Assembly: GCA_029204225.1 (NCBI GenBank)
Contig: CM055102.1
Span: 19,767,182-19,831,181, forward strand
Direction of reading: 5' to 3'
From: Diphasiastrum complanatum
Taxonomy: Eukaryota > Streptophyta > Lycopodiopsida > Lycopodiales > Lycopodiaceae
DNA: 64,000 nucleotides
Position numbers and translations under genes: made by a program. Positions 45,120 through 55,973 of this stretch are shown in pieces (within the stretch, counting starts at the first letter, position 1; every line of letters begins with the position of its first letter). The notes beneath the pieces were generated by a model. The model was not told where the DNA came from and did not search any database. It worked only from the letters and a program-made list of their open reading frames with translations.

Positions 45120-45200
45120 ATTGACACCTATGTATTTGAAATAAATGTTACAATCAACAGAATTGTTTGTAAAAACTAATTGAATGAGACATTTCTAACA
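45120..45200 (-). repeat. LTR start of copia element C4 (truncated)
   Basis: On the minus strand, GAGGGAGAG (purine tract) is followed by TGTTAGAAATGTCTC from 45200 downward. Only about 80 bp remain before sequence of the neighbouring split copia. Confidence 0.55.
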
Positions 45201-47050
45201 CTCTCCCTCAATGATAAAATTACATTCTTCTATTCCTAATAGAGTACGAAACCTCTCAAATTTAAATCTACCTAATGACTTAGTAAAAATATCTATCATT
45301 TGATCTTCTAGCTTTATAAAAAACAAGATCAATGGCTCCATCAAGAATTTTCTCTCAAACAAAATGGTAGTGTATTTTGATGTGCTTGGTTCGAGCATGT
45401 AAAACTGGATTTTTGGCAAGGTGAATGCAACTTTGATTATCGCAAGATATAGTAGTCGCATCCACCTGTGGTTGACCTAAATCCACAAGCAATCTTTGTA
45501 ACCATACTACTTCTTGTGTAGCATTGCTGAGTGCTCAATATTCAGCTTATGTCGATGATAAGACTATTATAGGTTGTTTTTTCTGCTCCATGACATTGCA
45601 GTTGTACCATAATTGAATGTATGATCAATGGTAGATCTTCTGTCATCAATATTACCTGCCCAATCGGCATTTGTATAACCTACCAACATTGGCACTTCAG
45701 GCTGATCATACTTCAAACCAAAATTCAATGTCCCTCAAATTTATCTGAGAATACGTTTAGTAGACTTCCAGTGTGCTTGACTAGGATCTTGCATAAATTG
45801 ACTAACAACACCAACAACATAAGAAATATCTGGTCGTGTGTGTTTTAAATAAATCAAACTACCCACCAGCTATCTATACAAATAAACATCCACTTTCTAA
45901 GATTCATCATATGCAGTAAGCTTCATGTTGACATCCATAGGTGTACTCAAAGGCTTACAATCCTGCGTGTTGAACTTATAAAGCAAATCTCGTGCATATT
46001 TTCTTTGTGTAAAAAAGACTATGTCTTCGTTTTGCCATACTTCAATGCCAAGACAATAGTGCATCAATCCTAGATCACACATGTCTAAAGCATTGGAAAG
46101 ATCTGATTTTATTTTATCAATTAAGCTCTCATTACTTCCTGTAATAATCAAATCATCCACGTACAACACAATGAGTACTATATCTGAATCTTGCCTTAGA
46201 ATGTAAAGATTAGAATCAGCATCACTCTTTACCATTCCCCTTTGCTTGAAGTGTTCATCAATGCAAGAGTACCACGCCCGTGGTGCTTGCTTTAATCCAT
46301 AAATGGCTTTGTTGAGCTTACAAATGAGATGCTCTCTCCTTGGCTCAACAAATCCTTGAGGTTGTACTAAGTACACCTCTTCATCCAGCACTCCATTAAG
46401 AAAAGCAGATTTATATCCATTTGCAAGTGATAGACGTCTTACCATCAGGTAGCTCAACCAAGTTCCACGTCCTATTTTTTGATATAGCTTCCCTTTTTGT
46501 TTCCATAGCTTCACGCCACTCCTTGTGCTCCTTTGCTTTATCAAAAGTTTTTGGTTCTTGAGCCTTGAACACAAAACCCATTACGGCTAGATTCATCTCT
46601 AATCTTGCAGGAGGTTTTTGATTTCTACTTGATCTTCTAATCTCTCCCTGCTCACTTGATTTGGGAGTATATCCCTTATTAGCATCACTTGTTACTGACA
46701 AGTACCACTTAGGCACTCTCCTAGGAATCTCATTATTAACCCTGTCTTTTTCCTTTGGCTCTTCCATATCGACACCAACTTCTTCCTTCACTTGCACTTT
46801 AGCTTTATCATCAAAGAGATCAATTGTCAATTTTATTTGGTCATTTTGACCCATCTCATCAAAAGTAGCATCTCTGAAAATCATGATCTTTTGTGCATAT
46901 GTGTCATAAATCCTGTATGCCTTGGCTCTTTCATCATATCCAAGGAAAATATACTTAACAGCTTTTGCATCCAGTTTCTTTCATTTTTGTAGTGGGTTTC
47001 TTTCCTTGCCTAACCTGAATCCAAGATCTAGTAGTTGCGAGGGTCGTGGC
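45201..47050 (-). pseudogene. Copia element C4: integrase end, RT, RNase H
   Basis: Starting near 47040: A-V-K-Y-I-F-L-G-Y-D (integrase end), an acidic hinge, R-R-S-S-R-N-Q-K-P-P, W-N-L-V-E-L-P-D-G-K and C-K-W-I near 46440. After a small deletion RT resumes with S-A-F-L-N-G-V-L, G-L-K-Q-A-P-R-A-W and intact L-Y-V-D-D-L-I-I-T-G. RNase H pieces follow with stops (45500-45880), ending I-F-T-K-S-L-G-R-F near 45260. It resembles C1 in RT sequence but is a separate copy. Confidence 0.85.
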
Positions 47051-47950
47051 TTCTTACGTATATAACCCCATAGCCCAATGAGCACTTGTGAATAATTTTT
47101 TTGTGAATAAACTAGACTTTGGGCCATGTAATTAAAATAATATTAGAAGGCCAAAGTTTAAGTTAACTTGAGTTCTCAAAGTTTTGTAATTAGTCAGATT
47201 ACTAGAACATAAATTATATAGTCGTAGAGAGTACAAGTCTGAAGGCAAACAGAGTTGTGTTCTTCCTAAAACAATACTTTGATGTAATAGAGTGAAAGAA
47301 CAAGCTATTGCGCTCCGATGTTCTGATCAATCGAATCAATTGATTGTTGTGTATATGTCTCTATGTCTGATTTGAAGTCTATATACAAATTACATTGACA
47401 CACGAAAAGCGATGTCTGACGTAGATCATGGCCAGAGGATCGTGAAGCGGTGGACTGTGGCCAATGGCGCAAGGATCGTGAAGCGGTGAAGCGTGAAGTC
47501 CGGCGCCGCTCCGCTAAAAATGACCGCAAGTAATGCCTTTGCGGTTCCTTTGCGCTCTGTCTCCTTCATGTATCGTAACCGCTAGTGACCGTAAGGAGTC
47601 CTTTTACGGTGTATTTGTGGTGCCTTGAAACTACTCTCCGCCACTGACCGCAAGTGGGGCTTTTTGTGGTGCATTTGCGGTCACCCTTCTTTCGGGGCCT
47701 TAGCGTTCACTTTCGTAACTGACCGCAAGTAAGGCACCTGCGGTTGCTTGCGATACTTAGTGAACTTGTTTGCAAGACCTTTGTGGTCTCCCTCCTACGG
47801 AGCATGGGCCTTGTGATACATTACAAAGACCGAGATAGACCGTAAGAAGGGGTTTTGCGATGACTTCAAAACCCTTTCTTTAGACATAGAATTTTTCTGC
47901 AGATTGTACGTCTGTACAAATATTTACACACAGAATGGATGGATCTAGAT
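47051..47950. repeat. LTR-like region with repeated ACCGCAAG/TTGCGGT hairpin motifs
   Basis: No gene is recognisable. From 47515 to 47860 the motif GACCG(C/T)AAG recurs at least five times, each followed by a run such as TTTGCGGT that can pair back to it. A near-duplicate AGGATCGTGAAGCGGTG occurs at ~47436 and ~47470. Position beside a copia pol end and general style suggest LTR sequence, but ends were not found. Confidence 0.4.
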
Positions 47951-48000
47951 TAGCGATTTAGATAAGGGATGGAGAAGATAGAAAACCCATAATATAATCC

Positions 48001-48894
48001 AAACATGGACTCCAATACACCGAATCACGAAAGAATTTCAAGTTGGCCATTCTATTTTTAATAAGGTTACAAGAACTAACCGAACTAGCATTCAACCCAA
48101 AACATGGTTTACTGTACACAGCACTCACCCGAGTTAAACCTGAAAATTTATACATCACATCGCCATTAACTTCAGAACACTTAAAAATTGATCCATGTGT
48201 ACAACAAGAAATGACACGTCTAAGAACAACAACAAAATGGGAGTTCCAAATTCTCAATATGTGTACCTACACAAAAATGCATCTCATTATTCAATCACTA
48301 AAAACTAGATCATTATCTATATACAAATATAGTATTGTAAATGATCATAACCTAATGACATCACACATATTATGTTTACAAGAAACCCAAACACGTAATC
48401 ATAAACCTTACTTTCCAACAATCTTCGAAGCCATTGGCAATTACGTGTTTGCAGGCTCAACAATATTGTATCGTAAAACTGAACACCTTGAACATGTACA
48501 ATTATTTATTACACTGCACAGTGAAATTATTCATGCTACATTTGCTCATAAAGCGTACAATGTACATATTATTGCAATATATAGACACCCAAATAGTACT
48601 ATTTCCAAGTTTATTGAACAACTAAATATAATACTTAACAATATTCCCAAAAACGCACCCACCATTATATTGGACGACATAAATATTAATGCATTAAACA
48701 TAAACAGTAATTTTCAAAAACTTGAATCAGTTATGCGTGAACATAATATACAACTATCCTTTCAACAAGTAACAACTATATATGGCACCCAATTAAATCA
48801 TGTTTGGACAAACATAGAAAACCCCAAAAATTTATCTGGAAGTACATACGCTTATTGGTCAGATCATTCACCAATATACTACATGTGTCAATAA
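48001..48894 (+). pseudogene. Helentron-type fragment: Pif1 helicase tail fused to EEP endonuclease
   Basis: The 283-codon frame (first codon TTG at 48043; open from 48001) begins with L-L-Y-T-A-L-T-R-V-K-P-E-N-L-Y-I (residues ~23-38), the final motif of Pif1-like helicases. From ~70 it reads as an endonuclease/exonuclease/phosphatase domain: I-L-C-L-Q-E-T (~109-115), I-I-A-I-Y-R-H-P (~176-183), I-I-L-D-D-I-N-I (~208-215, canonical G-D-F-N), L-N-H (251-253, usually D-H) and Y-W-S-D-H (271-275). Helicase followed by this nuclease is the C-terminal layout of Helentron rolling-circle transposons. The Rep domain and most of the helicase are missing, two catalytic positions are changed, and no ATG opens the frame, so it is a dead 5'-truncated fragment. 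The ORF is AT-richer than its surroundings. Confidence 0.72.
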
Positions 48895-48983
48895 AAAAAC
48901 CTATTAAAAAGACTTTAACAACATACAATTTATTTCGTGTTGCAAAGGCAGGGCAGGCCAGGGCTAGTGGCTTGCCACAATGC

Positions 48984-48999
48984 GCTTGTTTTAACAAGC
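48984..48999. other. Hairpin downstream of the Helentron-type ORF
   Basis: GCTTGTT-TT-AACAAGC is a perfect 7-bp stem about 90 bp after the stop codon. A short hairpin near the 3' end is typical of rolling-circle transposons. The exact element end was not identified. Confidence 0.4.
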
Positions 49000-49141
49000 A
49001 CCTTCTTTGCAAAAGGGGTGTGAAATTTTTTTTATTTGCAACTTCCAAAAGTGCATGTTAAAAAAACGAAAAGGAGTCGCACACATCCCGTTGTATTAGG
49101 ACAATCTATTTTGTTTAAAAAAAAAAAAAGTAAAAATTAAA

Positions 49142-49144
<3 letters not shown>

Positions 49145-49186
<42 letters not shown>
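49145..49186. repeat. (GA)n microsatellite
   Basis: Uninterrupted GA repeat of about 42 bp. Confidence 0.95.
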
Positions 49187-49189
<3 letters not shown>

Positions 49190-52100
49190 TTCGCAGAGAT
49201 CGATGATTTGCTATTGAATTGAGATGGTAGATCGTCCTCTGTGAACCCCCGCATGGCATGTACAGGCATGATCGCTGGGCTTACAATGCTCCACCTCCTT
49301 AGCATTTGATACATATTGCATTTGTGGGAGAGCACAAAGCTATGCCGCCCTACAAGACCGAGATTGAGTGCACAGCTTACTGCAGGTAAATTTACTTCTC
49401 AAAGGGGCAGCCCAATTTCTGAAGCTTTATAGGCTTTTTCTAACTAGCAAAAGAACTGCCCATTTCACAAAAATGATCACGTCTTTTCTGAGATTGTGAT
49501 TTACTTGGCTTGCTTGGACACTGCAATATCCGCATCGGATGCAGCAAAGTCCTTTCATACTTATAGATCAGATTGCGTGCGTAATTGTTATTCCAGTAGT
49601 TGTAATTTTTTGAAGATGTTTTTGAGTTCCCTGTGATGGTTTACAGGAATTCGGGATTCTAGTTTGGGTGGATTTGGAGCTTTACTCAGAAAATAGACCT
49701 TTTTTTCACGTTGATGTGATTGTTAAACGCATTGATCTGGCATAGGCTGAGATAGTTTTTTGTTTTAGTGCAGTTGTGGTTATTGCTGCAGCTGGGAATG
49801 GGGAGTGAAAATGCCAGGGCCCTTCTATTTGGGCTTGTCTCCCACATGGTTACCGATCCGATTACGGAACAGGAGAAAGGGATATGTTAACGCTGCAGTA
49901 CCCATTCTTTCAAGGTATTTGTTGTTGTATAGATATTCCTAATTTTCATTTAAGCTAGTAGCAATGTGAATGCAGATAGTCCTGCATTCACTCCCAATAT
50001 CAGATTCTGGCATTCTCTCTTTTCAGTCTTTCTTTTGGTGCAAGTCACAGTTGCCACCAGTCTTCCGTATCTCCCTCCCATGATGCCTTGTGACGTGTAC
50101 AAGTATTTGAAGTATGCCAAAGATTGCAGTACCCTTACACCTTGAAGTATAATGTTCCATACAAATAGAGATAAAAATACACAGTCCGTTTGCCAGTGAT
50201 TGTACATGCAATACTTTCTCAATCAAGATCATCCCCATCTTAAACTTCCATGTGGAAGTCGTCACCATTGAACTTAATGATCAAAGAAATCTCAGAGAAT
50301 GAACCTTCCATGATTGATATAATGATATAAAACATTACAGACAGGCAAGAATCTTTTAGGATTGAATCTGAGAATGTAAATTGAACAACATAACCTGTGC
50401 CTCTAATACCACTGTTGTGGGGAGGAAGCCTGAACCTCAGTAGAGATTCGGCTTTTTGACAAGCTGAATGCGGGAATTGCTTGCACCCAAAGAAAAAAGA
50501 ATCGATACAATTATACCTGGGACTGTTTTTACATATTAAATTTTGCTAGTTTCCTGATGTCATTCAATTGATTTAGTTGAGTTTCATTATAGGCATCTAT
50601 GATAGCCATGATGAATGTGAAATTTAGGCGTCTATGACTGCCATACATTCATTGATCTGATATTCAGCATAAATCAGTGAAGGATTGAACAGATTAGATT
50701 GGTAATTAAATCAAAGCAGGTAGTCAGTACAAAGCAACTAATACAGGACTTAACACATAGAAGAAATGCAGTAAATAATTCTGTATATTGAGCTACTTGA
50801 GTAAATCAGTGAGATCGCGAATTGTGTGATTATTCAACACTATGATGGTCAAATAATTCTCATAGTAATTAGGCGCTGTGTGCTTTGATCATATTCTACT
50901 CTGTCTTAAAGACAACCAATTTGTAGATCAATATTCATCTTACATCTGTCTAAAATCTCTCCATATATATATAGCTGAAATTAGAGAGTTTATTGCATAA
51001 CTATTCTTGTAAACTATGTTATACTGAATTTGGTTTTTACAAGTTTAGGCCAATTTGAGAGTAGTTTTTGCATTCTTTTAACTGTGAAGAAATCCCATCC
51101 ATTTCTGTATCGATTGTCACGGTCAGGGTCGAGATGAATTCTGATTCTCAAGGTTGAAATATATGTAAAAGCTTGAGTAAAAATGTAGACCGTGTCGAAT
51201 GCCTTGTAATACTGCAGATTGTTCAAGTAGCTTGTGAAAAACTAGAATAGAAAATACAATAGGGTCAAAAATTTTAAACAAAAATGCAAGTCACCGAACT
51301 TAAGATACTTGATTTTGTGACTTGACCTATTGGATTAGAAAAGTGGGATCAGTTGCCATGCAACCCTAGTTTCCAGAATCTCTCGTGTTGTTTATATTTT
51401 GTCACAAAGCAAGCATCATAGCCTTAAGGAGGCCTAAGTCCAAGACTTAAGTTGAAAATGTCTAATAGAAAGGTATGTTTAGCATCGTTCTTCCAAGATA
51501 GCTCTACCTTGGAGAAAAGATTGCTAAGACAAACAATTGTCTTTAGCAAAGATAGACGCCGTTTTTCTAGATAACTAATAAGATGCCATCAAAACATACT
51601 CAAATAAAAAAATTTCAAGTTCTATTATATGTCGATTGATTCCCACCACAATAGAACTTAGTGAAACTGGAACTACTTGTAAAAAGGGGTAAACTAGTAA
51701 ATAGCTGAGTTGCCCAGTTGTAATTATGTGCTTATATCTGTTATGTGAGTATTGGATCTCAAAAACATTTCATTAATATACCTCCCAAAAGTACGGGTTC
51801 ACAAGTATCTATGCACAATTGGATAATTACGTGCTTATATCAGTTATGTACGCATGAAGCATGTCTCTATGCATCCATGTATGTACAAGAACATGTTAGA
51901 AAACAAAAAATGAAGAGTGCCTCCTACTACAACATATAATGTTTGCTAAGATGAATATTGACAATCTGGCAATCAAGATAATTGCCTTTGATGTGGTCAT
52001 GCTCACACTAGGTACATAGAAGAAAAACAAGAGAAGAAAGACATGGCTAGAATTTTCAATCAAGGAGCAAAAGATACTTCTAGCAAGTGGATAAACGTTG

Positions 52101-53600
52101 TTAATAAACTTCTAATAGAAAGTTGTTAGGAATAGGGCTTTATAATAAACTCCAATCAGAATTTTTTCAGCATAGGGCAAGTTGTAGGCAACTGCATGTG
52201 ATAAAAAAGAATTTCAAAATTAAATTTGGGGCAACTAGGTAAACACAAATCTTAGAAGGAATTGAGCACCTAATTTGTGGCAAATACATGTCGATAAGTG
52301 CGTCAATGTAAGGAGCGACAGCTGCAACAGTAGATTTCAATGCTCCACTTGAAAAAAGACATGTTGGGAAATAATTAGGTAGCAGATCGATGGCTCTACA
52401 ACAATGTTGTGTCATAGGCATGAACAATCATGTTAACCCTAAAATAGGAATCCTTTGAAAGAGTTTATTGCTTGTGAAGTTTTGCAGTCGAGGATCCTCC
52501 ACAAAACAAGAAATCATTGGCTAAAGATTATAAAAGTGAGAAACTTGAATTTGTCTACAACTACAATCATATTTGTATTGACCATTTTTGCAAACTTATT
52601 GTACTCACTTGCTCATATAGTTTGGGCTTTTCATGTATTTTATATAATACATATGAGAGTCTGATCATTAAAGAATGGTATAAACTCATCATTGTGATGC
52701 CATGCTTATCATAACTTTCAGGTATTGGACATCCACAAGTCTCATTGGCTCCCCATATTTTGGCTTGACATCGATTGGAAAGTTCCCTGCACAGGTATGA
52801 GAATTATATTGTTGAAAATGCACCAATGAAGAAATCAAGGGAGTCTTTGAAGTTTGTAAAGATTGCACTAGCAATGCAAGGTTTATAGAATTTGCATATT
52901 TAATTCGGGAAAATCTTGCTTAAGCTAGTGAGCACTAGTCTATGCCACCAACTATGAGCACTAGTCTATATTTAATTCCGGAAAATCTTGCTTAAGCTAG
53001 TGAGCACTAGTCTATTCCACCAACTATGGTGTATCATTGTCGGTCTTAGCAATCTAAAAGTGATGGAGGAAGTCATAAGCTTGTATGATTGTTGTGTTCT
53101 TTTTATTGAAAGGTTCATGCGCATTATTTATTGTGTGCTCCTCATAGCAAACTTCAGTTTTCATTCACATTGTAAGCAATCTATGTCACTAAAACGACCT
53201 TTTCCCATCTATCTATTGTCAATAAGAATACATATCATAACATGCTACTAAGGAAATCATCATCACGTCAATTGATAACTATCTATCACTAATCTCTATC
53301 TGGTTATTAGAATTGACAATGTTTTTATTCAATAGGATTCAATTGTTCGACAAGCTAAAATAGAGAGCACAAGCTTACACTCAACCACCCTCGTGCCATA
53401 AGCAAGATCAACCAATTATTATATATCACTAGAATCAAATGGATCATCGAGGACTAGTGATCCTAAAATCAACAAAGTCGATAGTATAATAGTCTCAACA
53501 AAGTCAACAATATCAATGATATCAACAAAATTGACAATGCCAACGTTCTTATATTGAGTATTTGACCCTATCAAAACCTTCCAATTGGTTTTTTTTCTCT
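49190..53600. other. Long spacer without recognisable gene
   Basis: AT-rich single-copy-looking sequence with short random ORFs. A minus-strand frame at 52167-52427 looks slightly protein-like (A-L-K-S-T-V-A-A-V-A-P-Y-I-D-A-L-I) but has no recognisable domain. A direct repeat lies at 52899-53028. Nothing else can be supported. Confidence 0.5.
52899..53028. repeat. 58-bp direct repeat, two copies
   Basis: 52899-52956 and 52971-53028 are nearly identical (TTTAATTC...CCACCAACTATG) with a 14-bp gap, a local duplication. Confidence 0.85.
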
Positions 53601-54226
53601 CAAAAATGGGAGTAAGGAAGCTCTACTCACATTTTTATGTTACGAGTCTATGTACCACACATTTTCAGGTCATCGTGTTAGAGTCCACTATCAAATTCTT
53701 TCAATCATATCAAGTGTTCTCTTGCTACATATTCTAGATTTTTTCTCTTGTCAATCTTTATTACCTGCTATCCTTGTCCCGGGGCACATGCGACCATGCA
53801 TGGGTAGCTAATCTATGTAGGCTAACCAAACAAGCCTTGACATGCGTGTATGTATAACAGCTAAGACGAACTACCACTCCCATGCTTCATCATGCCTAAA
53901 TGACCCTCTAGTCCACTCATGCCTCCAACTGGCTAAGTCTAGTCCTTTAGCCCCCACGGGTTGACTTGGTTAGTTGCACGTCAGATCTACATGCCTCGCC
54001 GCATTACTGGTAGCGCACTTGTACTCATTGAGTCACCTATTGTGACCCACCCAATGACCTATAACATCGTTGGGTGTCCAGACTAGGGTGTGAGTCATGC
54101 CCACGGGCCACTACTGGCGGTCACCTACTCACTTGCCATGGGTTGTGCCTCGCCACTGGTGGTCATTTGACTCAGCTGTTCACTGGCCCTTTTGGGGTAT
54201 GGTAGGGTCACGATTGGGGCCTAACA
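53600..54226 (-). repeat. Probable LTR of a chromodomain gypsy element
   Basis: On the minus strand the pol stop is followed by GAAAGGGGGGAG (purine tract) and then TGTTAGGCCCC from 54226 downward. The lower boundary is not visible and no second copy lies in the window. Confidence 0.5.
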
Positions 54227-54247
54227 TTCTCCCCCCTTTCAGGAATC

Positions 54248-54925
54248 TCATTGTTCCTCCATGACAAACTCGAGGTACGCTTGATGTAGCCTGTAATGAC
54301 TCTCCCAAGTAGTGTCAGACAAGGGAAGTCCTTTCCATGCAACTAGATACTCTTGGAGGATACGATTTTTCAATCGTCCCTCCCTCCTCCTATCTAGGAT
54401 ACGTGCTGGTCCATGATGCAAAACACCTTTTTCCTCTAGTGACACCAAGCCTTCTACAAGGTTGTCACCCCAAGCAGCTTACATGGAAAATTGGATACAA
54501 TTTAGATCCTTGAGGTAACTCTAGTTTATAGGCATAACCTTTTACTTGGAAGGCACTTACAGAAGAAATAAATTGCCCACTTCCGATTCCCTTAAGGTAC
54601 GATGCTCACGTGCGTAACTTTCTGCTCATGCATGAGCCTTGGAAAGGTTTTGCTTGGCAGTCTTAAGCTTGTCCTGCATCTGAGTCGAAAACTCTACAAC
54701 TCTTGGTACCTTTTGTGGAATACTAGTATTTGAACACATCGGTCAATAGTCATATGTCAACTCAAATGGACTCATACCCTTGGACACACATGTCGTCATT
54801 ATACGCAAACTTGGCTGATGACAAATGCTTTACCTAATTGGTTTATGCCTCATTGACATACACTCGAAGCATGTCCTTTAAAACTTGGTCAACCCTTTTT
54901 GTGCCCATCTTTTTGTGGGTGCCCA
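54248..54925 (-). pseudogene. Gypsy chromovirus integrase end with chromodomain
   Basis: The last frame (54248-54448) has a chromodomain core, I-L-D-R-R and E-Y-L-V-A-W-K-G-L-P with T-T-W-E. Chromodomains of this kind direct integration to particular chromatin. Upstream to ~54900 (minus) the degenerate integrase C-terminal part is readable (F-A-Y-N-D-D, F-H-V-S-C-L) with stops. The rest of pol is missing. Confidence 0.8.
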
Positions 54926-55264
54926 CTATTGCTCATCCTCGACTCTGTTCTCGGATGAGAGAACAATGTTGACCAAAAAGTTCCCTTGAACTTAGGGTCC
55001 TTGTTACAAAACCGACTTGTTCATACAAGCAACCAAGACAAGGTCCTATTGTGGTGAAACAATAGTCAAGCGGAAGAGAACACAAGTGATGAGATAAAGT
55101 CCAACTATGTCCCATATAGTGCGGTAAAACATGCTCATTATATAGATTTGGCTAGAGAGACCTATGTTTAGATTTGCTAAAGCAATGACCAATTTGGTGT
55201 TTTGTAGCCAAAGCTATGAAATTATGCCCGAAGCCAAAGAAAACCGCAGCTCCAAGTAATTGAG
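54926..55264. other. Short spacer, nothing recognised
   Basis: No frame with a recognisable domain. It is probably retrotransposon leader or hinge sequence. Confidence 0.3.
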
Positions 55265-55485
55265 ATGCCAGGTAAGGAAAATCTAAAGTTGGAAATTAAC
55301 CTGATTAATTGTGAGTGTGAATGTTCATTTAGTACTACTTCTTTCTTGCCAAATGAATTGTTTCGTTTGAAAGGCATAGTTAAAGATCAAGAAGTCAGTA
55401 TATGGGTGGATAGTGGTTCAACTCATAATGTGTTAATTCTCATCTTGTGCAAAAACTCGGCCTGGAAACTGAAGCCAACAATCGT
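55265..55485 (+). pseudogene. Gypsy protease fragment, + strand
   Basis: The frame has L-K-G-I-V-K-D-Q-E-V followed by W-V-D-S-G-S-T-H-N, an intact retropepsin active-site core (D-S-G). It is truncated on both sides and runs into the inverted G3 LTR end at ~55490. Confidence 0.65.
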
Positions 55486-55489
55486 AGAA

Positions 55490-55965
55490 GTTACGAATAG
55501 AGCCACAGCTGATCTAGAGCTAAGCTATGAAAGCATCACATAAGCAAAACTTAAGCTATGAAAGTAGCACATAAGCAAGACTTAACCCTAGAAAGCAGGA
55601 AAGAGAGAGATTAAGGAGACTAAAGAGAGACCAATATCATCAGCTGAATAACAAATGAAACATTTTGCCTACTCATAGCTAAGAGGAAGCCCTAAAAGGA
55701 AGCTTCCGATGGCTAGGGCCCAACTGGGAGGGATAATAGTGTGCCCTCCAAGAAGGCCCCCACTCTCCAGTAATATGTCCAAAGGGCCTAATAATGAATA
55801 ATAAGGCCAAAGGCCAACCATTTAGTCTAAGTGTCACTAATGAATAAAAAGGGCCCAAGGCCTGCTTATGCATAAAGTAAATTAAATGTAAATGGACGCG
55901 GCGAATGTAATGAGCCAAGTCCATAACTCTCTTTGACACAAAAATAAGACCCAACTGCCGAAAAG
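55490..55965 (-). repeat. G3 3' LTR, minus orientation
   Basis: It matches the reverse complement of 61500-61917, including the stretch around GGCCATTTGGACATATTACTGG and the terminal AGTTACGAATAGAGCCACAGCTGAT. There is a local partial duplication of AAGCTATGAAAG...CACATAAGCAA near 55550-55585. The ORF across it is not a real gene. Confidence 0.8.
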
Positions 55966-55973
55966 AAACTGGA

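Noticed and set aside
47051-47950. CRISPR-like array
   Set aside because: The repeated motifs are degenerate, irregularly spaced and embedded in plant retrotransposon sequence.
52167-52427. Minus-strand frame with alanine-rich helix-like text
   Set aside because: Too short, no domain, no splice or promoter context. Mentioned only within the spacer entry.
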